Origin: Theobroma cacao
Lineage: Eukaryota; Streptophyta; Magnoliopsida; Malvales; Malvaceae
Direction: 5' to 3'
Assembly (NCBI RefSeq): GCF_000208745.1
Contig: NC_030853.1
Coordinates: 29,689,473 to 29,753,472 of the forward strand
Length of the DNA stretch: 64,000 bases
Shown: positions 12,379 to 24,506 of the stretch, in pieces
Layout of the letters: each line of letters starts with the position of its first letter
Position numbering within the stretch: the first letter of the stretch is position 1
Position numbers and translations under genes: made by a program
The notes under the pieces: generated by a model
Told to the model about the DNA's origin: nothing
Databases searched by the model: none
Seen by the model: the letters and a program-made list of their open reading frames with translations, nothing else

Positions 12379-15300
12379 CTACTGCAAAAACTCCCTTGGA
12401 TCAGTGATATAACCAGTCAAAGCAGAGGCAGCTGCTGTGTATGGGGAAGCAAGATATATCTGGCCTTCCTTATGTCCCATCCGACCAGGGAAGTTTCTAT
12501 TTGTTGTTGAGACACAGACCTGCAAGGTTGATCCCATTCAAATTATTGCATTAATAAGAGCAAACAGAATAGTATAAATGGTTGCTACTGTCCTTCCAAG
12601 TTTAGGTTTTAAGAGATTCAATGTCCTCAGTCCTGACACCATTTCTTGTTTTGGTAAATCATCCTTCACGTTATATAACTATAGTAGAAAGTAAAAAAGA
12701 ATTCTTCTTGTTGAAGGTCGGGAAGAAGACAACTTGCCTGAGCTTCATTCATGCGTGCATATGTGTCTTTAGGGCCACCCATACAAGCAGCACAACTAGG
12801 GCTTGCAGGTGTATCACAGCCAGCTTCTTCGAAAATCTGGGAGCAAGTCTTGCCACCAGATCCTGGTACAGTGACAGTATATATGTCCATCCAAACCTGC
12901 CAATTTACCATGTTAATAATAAGGAACATTCATTTATTGTTATAGCAAGTTGAATGATGCTTTTCTTTAACATTAATGATACAGCTTCATACACCTTTTG
13001 GGTAGCAGGAACAAGGAATGTGGGGACTTTGACCTTTCTGCCCTGCAGTTCAGACAAATCAGATTGTCACTGTCTCTAAGCCTACCATTCAAAACAGTTG
13101 CCAACTTGTAGCAACAATGTGAAAAATGTGACGGCGATTGTACAGAACAAAACATATTGATTCTCATACAGAAGATGATGCTTAATGCTATAATGTTGGA
13201 TCTCTTTATCTCTCTCTGTCTCTAAAACTGAAAAGGATGAGAAATGGTAATATATGATTCTTACTGAGGCTAAAAAGACTTTGGCAGCAGCAAGAAAATC
13301 TTCTGTTTTGCCACCAGTACAAGATCCAATATAGACTCTGTCAATTTTAATATCTTTGCACTCTCTTGCCAAAGCACGATTATCAGGAGAATGAGGCTGC
13401 AAAATTTTTTTTCCATAAATTACTCAAGTATAAGGGCTAATTAACATACACAGAGAAAGAAGAAGAAAGAGAAGTAAAACAGCAACTTTTATGTGACAAC
13501 CACCTTAGCTACCAAGGGCTCCAACTTTGAGACAGCAAATCTGAACTCTGAAAGAAAACTGAAAGCCAGAAGATATGAATAAGTAAGTTCACTTATTCGA
13601 ATGCAGCTCCATGCAGGAAAGGAAACGACTAATTGATGCCAACTGCAACCACTATGTTTATGAAAATCATTTATCAAAGTTGCTACTGTCAGATCTTCTC
13701 TACCAGACAGCTCCTAAGAATTTAGCAAAGCTTTCCCCAATGTGAACTAGAAAAGGACAGAACCAAATTAACATATAGATTCAGAAAATGTCCATTTTGA
13801 TTCACATCAAAGGTACTAAAAAATAAAAACTACAAGCAAGATAGAAAAATAGGAACTGATGTCTTGAAATATATAACTCTACCTTGCTTGTGCATCACTA
13901 TAAAGTGGTTCGTATGGCACAGATGTTTTATCCTGTGCAAAGCAAAAGATATAACTCCATAAGCCACTGCTAGGCAAGACAACAGAAATAGACATACAAA
14001 GAGGAAAACTTTGTTGGATGAATACACATTGATCTAAGCAGTGAAATTGGGACCAAATACATTCAATGAGTTTTGCACTTACCTCAAGGTACTTAAATGT
14101 AGTACTATCAGTAGAAACAACACCATTCTTTCCACCAGCTTCAATAACCATATTGCATAATGTCATCCGTTCTTCCATCTACACAGTACAAGTGATCAGA
14201 ACAATTGAATTCATGATTTGTACCGTTGAAATGAACTAACTTAGAATTTTTCCAATGACTGAATTGGATCATTTCAAGCTCACTTACACTTAAACTTTCA
14301 ACAGTTGTGCCAATGAACTCCATGGATTTATATGTTGCACCGGCTACAGAAATTTCACCAATGATCTGCAAAATGGAAACCATTCTTGGGGTACAAAGCA
14401 GAACAACTGCCTTACTCATTCTATGATCTACCAATATACCAATAAATAAGAACATTATGCATCACAAACGAGAGTCGTATTTCGACAAGACTAGATATTG
14501 ACTTCATAGTTGTCAAAAAGAAACAATTGCCCGAGAAAATAATTGAACTTACCTGCAAAATCAAATCCTTTGCAAGCAAATAATGAGGCATTTCACCATC
14601 CATCACAAACCTCAAAGTTTGTGGTACCTGCAAGTGTCATGCAACAAAACCCCACATTACTATAATATCAGCCCTCACTCGGAGAAAACATCAATAGCCA
14701 TTCCCAGAAGAAAGACTTGAAATAGATAATCATCAGATAAAACATATAGATGCCTAAAGTAACAAACATGAAAAACCACTCAACAAACAGCTAGAATGCC
14801 AAAATCCTTCTACAACTTTGGTAAATGAATTTGAATCCTCTTAAAACCCTTTCATTTAGTAAAAAGAAATAATGTCGAGATATCTATTGGGAAATGTAAC
14901 TCTAAGAAGCAGCCAGTGTAGCCAAATACAATGTCTAATCCATCTGGGGAATGAAATAGCAAAGCAATGAAATTAGATGAGCTAAATTTAATTGCAATAC
15001 TAGTAGAAAACTAATGGCAAACAGAGAATGTTTTTCTTTCTTGAAAATTAATGGCAAATAGAGATTGTGAGCAACAAAATAAGAAACACATTTCAGCAAC
15101 TGAAACCTTAAAGTAATCAAACCTTGAGCAAAAGCTTCCCGGTGCCTAATACAAAACCTGCTTCAGTATTTCCAATTCCTGTAGCAAACTGACCAAATGC
15201 TCCAGCAGTACAGGTATGAGAATCTGTCCCTAACAAAACCTGAAGGCAGAAGTAAAGAACATATCAGCCGTTTGGCAGCATGAGGTTTAAATTAAAGTAG

Positions 15301-16703
15301 AGTATTAATAATTTCAACGATTTTAGTATAAGAATCATTACCTCTCCAGGTCTACAATGACCTTCTTGAGCAAGTGCAACATGGCATACTCCTTTGTAGT
15401 TGGGGTTAGCCTGCAATGGTATGAATTAGAAATGAGTTTACTGTCAATAAACAGAGAGTATATACTAAATTCCTCAGAATAGTGGACTAGAAAACGGAAC
15501 TACAGGGGTCAAGAGTGTCATACCTTAAAATTACTAAGATCTTTAATATCATAAAAGTACTTGATATTTTGCTCCATGGAAAACTCCCTCAAGATATCCA
15601 CATTACGATTTGCACGTTCATCACTTGTGAATATATAATGGTCAGGTATAACAACAATCTTTTCACGGTCCCAAAGCTTCAATACAAGAATGATGGTAGT
15701 TAATTATTGAATTCAGCCTCTGCAAATAGCCAGCTCTAAACATGCATGCCCACACACACAAGCTCCACTATACCAATACAACCACCTCATAATGAAGTTG
15801 CCATGTTGAAGGAAATGTGAAGCATTTTTTATGGAAATGGAACAAGTAAATATTAACATAGGAGAAAACAGGGCAATCACTTTCACATCTTGAACAGTAA
15901 AGAAATGAGAAGAAGTTTATCGCAGTGACATGGTTATGGTCACTTCATCAAATTAAAAGGTTCTGCTGTGAAATGAAGATGTAAACACACAAAAAGCCAA
16001 TTATTTGTAGGTAAACAGCATATAGGTAAACCAACTGAAAAGAAAAAGAAAAAGAAAATGAATAAGTTAGTAGAGCGATCCAAACAAGTGTATGAATAAA
16101 CTACACTAAGAATATAATAATTAAGGTACCTTAGCATCTTCACCAAATTCTTTCTTGAAGATACCAATGGAACCAGGACCACTAATATCATTAGTCATGA
16201 ATACATCAACGTTAACCCAAACGTTGTCACCTGGTCTCAGCTGGGGCTTCTCAGAGGCCCTAGCAAGAATCTTTTCTGTCATAGTCATTGGAGACTTGAC
16301 CTGAAATCCAAAAGCAAAAATGAAATTAAGAAATACAATAATGAAAACTCAATAATCAATCGATAGACATGACATCCATGGTTCAGAAAAAAGAAAAAAC
16401 TAACTGAGCCTGTGGTGGCAGGTTTGTGCTCTGATTGTTGTGGTGCCATGACCATCCCAATATTCTTGGAAACTGGTTTCTTGCATTTGTAAATGGTTTG
16501 TGATGTTGAAGCGAAGGCAGAGGGGCTCAAATCTTTCTGGTCGATTAACAAAAAGATCAAGCTCAAAACATGGACTAGTAATCATTAACAATAAAAGAAA
16601 AACAGACATGGAGTAAAGGAAACTTTGATAACTCTGTGAAACTACTTACCTTGTTATTGAACAAGCAAAACATTGGGTGTGGAAAACCCACCGAAGATGC
16701 CAT
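12379..16703 (-). CDS. IIL1: Isopropylmalate isomerase large subunit, tandem copy A (diverged)
   Basis: Large catalytic subunit of chloroplast 3-isopropylmalate dehydratase (leucine biosynthesis; in Brassicales also methionine chain elongation), aconitase superfamily. Fifteen exons from the start: 16703-16650, 16536-16405, 16300-16130, 15676-15524, 15410-15342, 15239-15123, 14627-14553, 14365-14288, 14178-14083, 13932-13883, 13558-13504, 13396-13265, 13042-12995, 12896-12738, 12519-12379 (1530 bp, 509 aa, the family's normal length). The N-terminus is transit-peptide-like. The three [4Fe-4S] cysteines are present ([11 protein letters not shown] and [10 protein letters not shown]). Odd points: the loop that reads MTHDVCGPG in copy B and in Arabidopsis IIL1 as I recall it is MTNDISGPG here, losing the histidine; intron 14 has a GC donor. 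The reading frame is fully open, so this is not an obvious pseudogene, but activity is doubtful. Confidence 0.93.
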
Positions 16704-17765
16704 GATCACGGATCAGTTAATTCCTTCCCAGGAACGACCTTTTTTGGTTAATAATCAGAGTAATGTAATGTAAAACAGGCGGCTTTTTCTGTTTGATTGG
16801 TGACAAAAAAAAAATGGAGAGAACGTCAAACACGACTTTGACGGAGAACACAGTGAGAGATATTTCTGGGATGTGTTCATCTCAGCTGCAGAACTGGTGG
16901 GGCCTGGGGTGTGTTCATCTCGGCTACAGAACTGGCGGAGCCCTCTTGAAAAGTCTGCAGCCACCTCATGCAGAAAACATGCAAAACAATTTCAGTCGAA
17001 GCCCTAGTCTGCTTATTTGGGCTCCACTATAATCTGCCAACGATCCAAGGAAGCTTATATCAAGTTTCCAAACGCAGAAAAAGAACATTATTTTGTTAAG
17101 TATTTTCCCGAGTAGTCTAAGTTAATCCTTTTTCTGTCATTTCACTTCCTTGCATGACTCAGACATGAATTAGTATGGAACATTTGTCCTATCATTCTTT
17201 TACCATTGTTGGACCATTTTTCAGCAGATTCCCTTTTGGTCTTTATGATCGTCCAGCTGTGGTTCAAGTTAGTAAGTGTGATTTCCTCAGTCTTCTCTGC
17301 TAGAACCCTAAACCAGTTTGGCCTGTCCCACTTAAGAGCTGGCAGGGAAAACCCGAGGGAAGCTTTAGGCCCGGTTCAAACTATATTCTGTAACTTCCCC
17401 AACAAAGTAAAGTTATTGCTTAATATTGATGAAAATGAAAGAGGTTCTCCAAGCAGAACTTCACATTTCAAATAGCAGGAAAATTGTTCTTATAGGTGTT
17501 TTTCGTCCAAGTGAACAAATACTAATAATCCAGAATCTCCTGTTCGGATACTCGCACAAACATCCTTCACCATGCTACCAAATAACATTATTATTCAAGC
17601 TTAAGAAAGAGATGTTCCAATTTTGTATTTCTGGCATAAATACACCAAAAATGAAGAAAGGAGATACTAAACAAAATCTTACATCATTAGCACAATGGTA
17701 TCCAACACTAGAGCTCCATTTTCTCTCCTGTTATACATTAAACTTATACAAGTTACTCAAAGTCT
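16704..17765. other. Spacer between the isomerase copies (promoter of copy A, 3' flank of copy B)
   Basis: About 1.06 kb. It must contain the promoter and 5'UTR of copy A near 16704-17000, including an imperfect 38-bp tandem repeat, and the 3'UTR of copy B near 17.6-17.77 kb. No gene is seen. Confidence 0.6.
16873..16946 (+). repeat. Imperfect 38-bp tandem repeat in the copy A 5' region
   Basis: Two units beginning GTGTTCATCTC at 16873 and 16911 share most bases, including a GAACTGG core. The unit lies 170-240 bp upstream of the copy A start codon, in its 5'UTR or promoter. I saw no such unit in the equivalent position upstream of copy B. Confidence 0.7.
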
Positions 17766-20700
17766 CTACAGCAAAAACTCCCTTGGATCAGTGACATAAC
17801 CAGTCAAGGCTGATGCAGCTGCTGTATATGGGGAAGCAAGATATATCTGGCCTTCCTTGTGTCCCATCCGACCAGGGAAGTTCCTGTTTGTTGTGGAGAC
17901 ACAAACCTGCAAGGGTGATCTCGTTAAAACAATTCCTTAATAAGAGCAAAGAAGTGTGCCATTTTCATGAGATTAATCTCTAAATTCTACTCAAAATCCA
18001 AAAGGGTAAACCATGGGCAAGAAATTGTATGCTTTTGAAGGTATCCTGCTTGGGAAAGGACAACTTACCTTAGGTTCATTCATGCGTGCATATGTGTCTT
18101 TAGGGCCACCCAAACAAGCACCACAGCTAGGGCTTGCAGGTGTATCACAGCCAGCTTCTTCAAATATCTGGGAGCACGTCTTCCCACCAGCTCCTGGTAC
18201 AGGGAGAGTATATATGTCCAACCAAACCTGCTAATTTTACCAAGTTAATAGGCATATTCTTTCATCATTGCCTCCTTCTTCCTTAATTCTAATTGCAGAC
18301 CAAATGACATTTAACATTAATAATACCGAATCGTACCTTTTGTGTAGCAGGGACAAGGAATGTGGGAACTTTGACCTTCTTACCCTGCAAGTTCAAGCAA
18401 ATCAAATTTTTTGAGCTAAAGACAAAGAAGCTGCGACTCAATATATATATATATATGATAAGCTGCAACTCAATTTTGATTCTTGATAATGCAATAATGT
18501 TGGAGCTCCCTCTCTCTTATGTTACCTTTCCCCTTTACCCACAGGAATTTCAGTCTCAACTGATTTCAGCATGTAAAACAAAAAGGACCAAAAATGGAAA
18601 CAGGGACTCTTACTGAAGCTAGAAACACTTTAGCAGCAGCAAGAAAATCTTCTGTTTTTCCACCAGTACAAGATCCAATATACACTCTGTCAATTTTAAC
18701 ATCTTTGCATTCTCTTGCCAGAGCACGATTATCAGGAGAATGTGGCTGCAAAATACAATTAAAATATTACTGCAGTATTAGGACATGCATACACAAGAGA
18801 AGATGAAGAAGAAGAAGTAAAAAGAAACTTTTATGAGATAATCTCTAGTAAAGAGAAACAGGATAGGGAGAAGGGGGTGGAGGTGGATACAGAAAAAAGA
18901 GCCCATTAGTTGACTTCATAGAGAAACCCACCTTAGCCACCAAGGGCTCCAATTTTGAGATATCAAATCTGTACTCGGAAAGAAAACTGAAAGCCAGAAG
19001 ATGAAAATATATAAGCACTCATCTTAATGCAGTTCCAAGCATGAAGTGACACAACAAACCATGTAAGAACATAAAACCAACATCCTATTTCTTTTCTCAA
19101 ATACCATTATATAAAGGTATAAATCATGGTGACACATACTGATACTTACATAACTAATTGTATTTATACAATCATTTTATTCAAATCTGATATAAATTTT
19201 CATATGAGAGAACAATAACTCAAAGAATGACACCACTCTCCCACCAAACCAAATGAAACAACAGCATACAAGAGCGTAATAATAAGAAATGATATCTTGA
19301 TTAGCCATTTAATCATAAAAGTCTACCTTGCTTGTGCATCACTATAAACTGGTTCATATGGCACAGATGTTTTATCCTGTGCAAAGCAGAAGATATAACC
19401 CCATAAGCCACTGCTAGGCAGGAAAGCAGCAATAAATATTCAAAGCAAACAACTTCGTTGCAAGAGTACATGTTGATCCAAGCAGTAAATTGGACCAAAT
19501 ACAATCAAGTATGCACTCACCTCAAGGTACTTAAATGTAGTACTATCGGCAGGAACAACACCATTCTTTCCACCAGCTTCAACAACCATATTGCATAAAG
19601 TCATACGTTCTTCCATCTAGCCAGTATAAGCAATCAGAAAAATTAACTTCATGCTTTCTTTCAGAGAGAAAATAATCCAACTCAAAAGACTTTTAAAGAC
19701 ATAACTTTATATCAGTTTGGGTCATTTCAAACTCACTTACGTTTAAACTTTCAACAGTTGTTCCAACAAACTCCATGGATTTATATGTTGCACCAGCTAC
19801 AGATATTTCACCAATGATCTGCAAAATATCAACCATTTTATTAGAAAACAGAACAAAAAGCTACACTCATTCTATGACCTACCAATATATGGATAAAAAT
19901 ATTATGCAACATGAACAAGATTAATATACCCACGAGAGCACAGTTATGACTTCCTGCTCACCAAAACAGTACAAGTGCCTGACAATATATGAACTTACCT
20001 GTAAAATCAAATCCTTTGCAAGCAAATAGTGAGGCATTTCACCATCCATCACAAATCTCAAAGTCGGTGGCACCTGCAATTGAACATGTAACAAAACCAT
20101 ATGTAAGTATTACACCATCTGATCCACTGTTTGTACATGCCTTCAAAATTCATACAAACCATCAACATCCATTCACAAAAGAAAAACTCAAGATAATTAT
20201 CATATAAAACCTTTATATGCCTAAATCAAAAAACATGGAGTGAAAAACCACTCATCAAGCCACTGAAACTTTGCCAAAAAAATCCTTCAATGACTTCGGT
20301 TAACAAAGTTAGATCATCTTAAACACTATCATTTAGTAAAAAATGTCAATAATTTTATGGAAAAATGTAACTCTAAGAAGCAGATAAGGTAGCCAAATAC
20401 AATGCCTGACTAATTAGTGAAGGAAAAAAGAGTGATATTGAGGAAAGGAGAACATTTGACAAGTTACAAAACTAGCAGAAACCCAAATGAATATCAAGGA
20501 ATGCACAAAAGAAGATAAGAAACATGTTTAATCAAGTGTAACATTACAGCATAGTTAACGAACCTTGAGCAGAAGCTTCCCAGTGCCCAAGACAAAGCCT
20601 GCATCTGTATTTCCTATTCCTGTAGCAAATTGACCAAATGCTCCAGCAGTACAGGTGTGAGAATCTGTCCCTAACAAAACCTGAAGGCAGCAGTAAAGAA

Positions 20701-22061
20701 CTTAACAGCAGTTCGGAAACATAAGCCATAAATTGAAGTTTAACAATTCAACAATTTTGGTAAAATATTGATACCTCCCCAGGCCTGCAGTGACCTTCTT
20801 GGGCAAGTGCAACATGGCATACACCTTTATAATCAGGGTTAGCCTGCAATGTTATGAATTATAATTCAGTTTTACATCAATAAACAGAGAATATACCCCG
20901 AGTTCCTCAGAATAGTGGATTAGAAAATGAATTGTCAGATCAAGAGTGTCATACCTTAAAATTGCTAAGATCTTTAATATCATAAAAATACTTGATATTT
21001 TCCTCCTTGCAAAAATCCCTCAAAATATCCACATTACGATTTGCACGTTCATCACTTGTGAATATATAATGGTCAGGTATAATAACAATCTTTTCACGGT
21101 CCCAAACCTTCAATACCAAAATGATGGGACAGTTAATGAATTCAGCCACTGCAAATAGATAGTTGTGAACACACACACACACACACACTCACAAGGCTCT
21201 ACTCTACCAATGTAATAATTAAGTTACTAAGCTAAAAGAAATGTTAAGTATTTTATAGGGAAACGAAAAAGTACGAGAAACCACCAGAACAAGTTTCCAA
21301 GCTTTAACAGTATCCCATCGAGAAGAAACTCACAGCAGTGACATAGCTAGTGTCATTTCATCAAATCACAAAAACACACAAAAAGCTATTTAAAATTCTA
21401 ATAAACATCATCAAGAGCTCAATTATGCACAAATTAGCCTAAGAGAAAAAAATTAAACCCACCAAAAAGAAAAAAGAAAGCAAGCAAGATAGTAGATGAA
21501 TCTAATGAATCGAATACCTTAGCATTTTCACCAAATTCTTTCTTAAAGATACCAATGGAACCGGGGCCACAAACATCGTGTGTCATCAGAATATCAACAT
21601 GAACCCAAACATTATCACCTGGGCTCAACTGTGGTTTCTCAGAGGCCCTGGCAAGAATCTTCTCTGTCATTGTCATTCCAGTCTTCACCTGAAACAGAAC
21701 ACAATAGAAAAAAAAATCAATGAATATCCACTGAACAATCAATAAAAAGAATCAATGAGACTAAAAAAAGGAACTAACAGAGCCAGTGGTGGCTGGTTTA
21801 CGCTCTGATTGCTGGGGTGCCATGACTGAGACGATTTGCTTGGAAACTTGTTTCTTGCATTTGCGAATAGCAACTTGAGATGTCGAAGGAAAAGCAGAGA
21901 AGCCCAAATCTTTCTGGTCAATCAACAGAAAAAAAAGGTTTTTTCTTATTAGTCAAAATAATCAACAAAAATCAAAACCTAGAACGTGGGTAATCAAGAG
22001 CACTGACCTTGTTGCTGATGAAGGAAGAAGTTGGAGAAGGAGAAACCAAAGAGGATGCCAT
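17766..22061 (-). CDS. IIL1: Isopropylmalate isomerase large subunit, tandem copy B (conserved)
   Basis: Same enzyme as copy A, with the conserved sequence expected of a working chloroplast large subunit that pairs with small (LeuD-type) subunits. Fifteen exons: 22061-22008, 21913-21779, 21688-21518, 21107-20955, 20843-20775, 20680-20564, 20073-19999, 19818-19741, 19616-19521, 19376-19327, 18986-18932, 18745-18614, 18384-18337, 18227-18069, 17906-17766 (1533 bp, 510 aa). Exon lengths match copy A except exon 2, which is one codon longer. Conserved sites include [24 protein letters not shown], the cluster cysteine in [11 protein letters not shown] and the pair in [10 protein letters not shown]. 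The N-terminus is a serine-rich transit-peptide-like sequence. All introns have GT donors. It lies head-to-head with PIG-C, with about 0.5 kb between the start codon and the apparent PIG-C leader. Confidence 0.96.
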
Positions 22062-23594
22062 TAGACTCAGCCCTACTATTTAATGATCAGAGAAATGTAA
22101 AAGGAGGAAAGGGCTGTTGATTTTCTGTATGCTGTCTGAAATAGAGGCGGCGCAAGCGCAGAGAGAAATGTGACGAGCTCTAGCGCAGGGAGTTTGCGGC
22201 AGGGAGACTGGTTGTGGTGGCGTGTGGTCAATTGTTGTTTTCGTAAATAGTTCCCAATTAAACGGAATCTTCACAAGATAACAACTACATAGTCGTCACA
22301 CTACAGCTTCTAAATTTGTCATGATAATGTGGGTTAATTTGCCTTTGGTTGTCACTCGAGTCACGTGCTGGTAATTGGTAACTTGTAACTGAAATTGATA
22401 ACTTCAATTTGCCTTTCTTTGGGCTGAGTATAAGGCTTAGTTGGGCACTTGGACTTTGTGGCCCTCTCTCTACCAGGAAACAGAAAAACGTTAACTTTCC
22501 CTCCCTGGGCTTCAATGCGTTCTCAATCAACCTACTTGACGCTCCCAACTTTCAAAACCCAGAAAAACCCAGTTTTCCCAACCCAACTCCAACGCTTCTT
22601 CTTCTCTGAATTTAAGGTACAATCTTCTTTCTTCTTCTCCTTTAATAGTTAAGTCTAAGATTTTATAGCTGGAAGTGCTGGACATGGGCAATTGTTGATC
22701 AATTTCTATGCTGAGATGATTGGTTTGAGTTGGGAAATTTGTTTATTGTGATTTGTTCTCACTTTTGTGCGTTGAAAATTGATTTTTGAGACAATCCCAC
22801 GTCAAAAAGTAGATTTAATTGATGATTATCTATTTGGGGTCTGCCATTGAAGCATTAGTAATGAGTTAATTCTGGGTTCTCTCTTTAATTGCTTTGACTA
22901 AATGTTGCACTTTTTTGTCTGAGACTCTGGATTTGTGTTTATTATTTTTAATGTTTGAATGAAGAATTTGAATCAGCTTTCGTATATTTGTAATTTTGGA
23001 TAACTGGGATTGCCTTTGATTATTAACTTTGCAAGTGAGGGCAAATGATGAAACCCCTTTGTGTTTGATTTTAGAGTTTTTAATTTGTTTTACAGGCTTT
23101 CATTTCTGACTATGAGCTTCCTTTTCAAAATTCAATACCTATTGCGCTTGGCTTACTGAAAAATAAACATAGTTCCATTCATATGTTTAATTATTGCTTC
23201 CAACTTTTTTTAAGCCAAGTGGTTTCTTCCTCTTTAATATTGGCATTGCACATATTATAGCCTATTCTCGAAGAGAAATTCAAGATGCATGTTTTAAACA
23301 TTGGGGCCCCCCTTTCCTGTTCATAGTTGATAGACAATCCGATCATTTGAGCTGTTAAAATATCACAGCTCTTAATATATTTGGATTAAGTTGTGCAATA
23401 TTTCAACAGCTTTCTTTGTTTAATGTTCCAGCAAATCCTGCGGTGGTAAAACAATCTTGAATCTTAGATTGCCTTTTAGAATCTGAAGGAGTTAAATATT
23501 ATGGAAGCAAATGTTGCACTAGAAGATAAATGTTTTGCTTTATGACAATCTGAAGCTCAGGAAGCTGCATTTGCCATACAGCAGGGCTATTGTA
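22062..23594. promoter_or_regulatory. Shared 5' region of isomerase copy B (-) and PIG-C (+)
   Basis: The two genes diverge from here, so their core promoters probably lie in about 22.1-22.6 kb. A palindromic G-box CACGTG is at 22362-22367, and AATTTGCCTTT occurs twice (about 22337 and 22408). On the PIG-C side a leader intron is likely, from a donor at 22617 (AAG|GTAC) to an acceptor ending at 23095 (TACAG). Two short upstream ORFs precede the PIG-C start. The leader intron is inference from splice consensus only. Confidence 0.5.
23501..23553 (+). other. Two overlapping short upstream ORFs before PIG-C
   Basis: An ATG at 23501 opens a 14-codon ORF ending in TGA at 23543-23545, and an ATG at 23530 opens a 7-codon ORF ending at 23553. 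Both finish 40-50 bases before the PIG-C ATG at 23595. If this segment is in the mature leader they may reduce or tune PIG-C translation; that depends on an unproven leader splice pattern. Confidence 0.35.
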
Positions 23595-24506
23595 ATGGAT
23601 ACAAGCACCAGTGGTGATTCTTTTCCAACTCGATGCAAATGGAGAAAAGTTGCATATGGAGGGATGCAACCTGGTTTTGATGACAATCACACAGATGGCA
23701 CTTTCCTTGAAGACATGGTCATGAACGCTAATGTTGTTAAAAGGAATATGCTTAAGGTGATGCAAGATTCAGTGTCTATCTCACAATATCTATGCATTGT
23801 TGCTCTTGTGGTGCTTGTCTGGACCTACACTCTTAGGTCAACCCTCAATGAAAACTCCCTCTTGCTTCTTGATGTAAGCCTTCTTGGTTCAGGTTTCTTA
23901 ATTCTCCTATTAACTGAAGAAATGCTCTCCCTCAACCTTCTTTTGCACTATGTCCTCAATGTTTCCTTTTTTACCACTGGTTTGTATGTTTTGGCCCCTA
24001 TCTACCAAACCTTGACGAGGTCCATTAGCTCTGATTCCATTTGGTCAGTAACTGTTTCACTTCTCTTGCTTCATCTTTTCTTACATGACTATTCTGGATC
24101 TACAATAAGAGCTCCAGGGGCTCTTAAGAATCCTAACTTGACTAGTTGTATTTCCTTGAATGCTTCTATCGTTGCTTCAGTTTTCCTAGCATCTCGACTA
24201 CCATCAAGATTACATGTGTTTGCTATTATGCTATTCTCGTTACAAGTCTTCCTCTTTGCACCATTGGTCACCTATTGTATCAGGAAATATTCTTTTCGCT
24301 TGCACCTTCTGTTCTCCTTTGCACTGATGGCTGTGACTTTGACTTTTGTTTATAGCCTGCATCGCCTACTTTTTGTGCTACTGGTGGGAATGTTAGTCTT
24401 TGTTAATGTGGTTTGTCCTTACTGGCTTATAAGGATTCAGGAATACAAATTTGAGATCAATGGCCCTTGGGATGAGGCTAAGCTTTGTTTTGACATTACA
24501 GATTGA
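23595..24506 (+). CDS. PIGC: PIG-C / GPI2, subunit C of the GPI-GlcNAc transferase
   Basis: Membrane subunit of the ER complex that transfers GlcNAc to phosphatidylinositol, the first step of GPI anchor synthesis. A single coding exon of 303 aa, the usual size. Family signatures are the N-terminal [19 protein letters not shown] with [14 protein letters not shown], and the C-terminal [12 protein letters not shown] just before the stop. Between them are about eight hydrophobic membrane segments beginning near residue 65. The start is the ATG at 23595 ([10 protein letters not shown]); about 20 further in-frame codons lie upstream but have no ATG. Intronless coding sequence with a probable leader intron. 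It diverges from isomerase copy B and converges with the VMA21-like gene. Confidence 0.93.
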   Translation: MDTSTSGDSFPTRCKWRKVAYGGMQPGFDDNHTDGTFLEDMVMNANVVKRNMLKVMQDSVSISQYLCIVALVVLVWTYTLRSTLNENSLLLLDVSLLGSGFLILLLTEEMLSLNLLLHYVLNVSFFTTGLYVLAPIYQTLTRSISSDSIWSVTVSLLLLHLFLHDYSGSTIRAPGALKNPNLTSCISLNASIVASVFLASRLPSRLHVFAIMLFSLQVFLFAPLVTYCIRKYSFRLHLLFSFALMAVTLTFVYSLHRLLFVLLVGMLVFVNVVCPYWLIRIQEYKFEINGPWDEAKLCFDITD

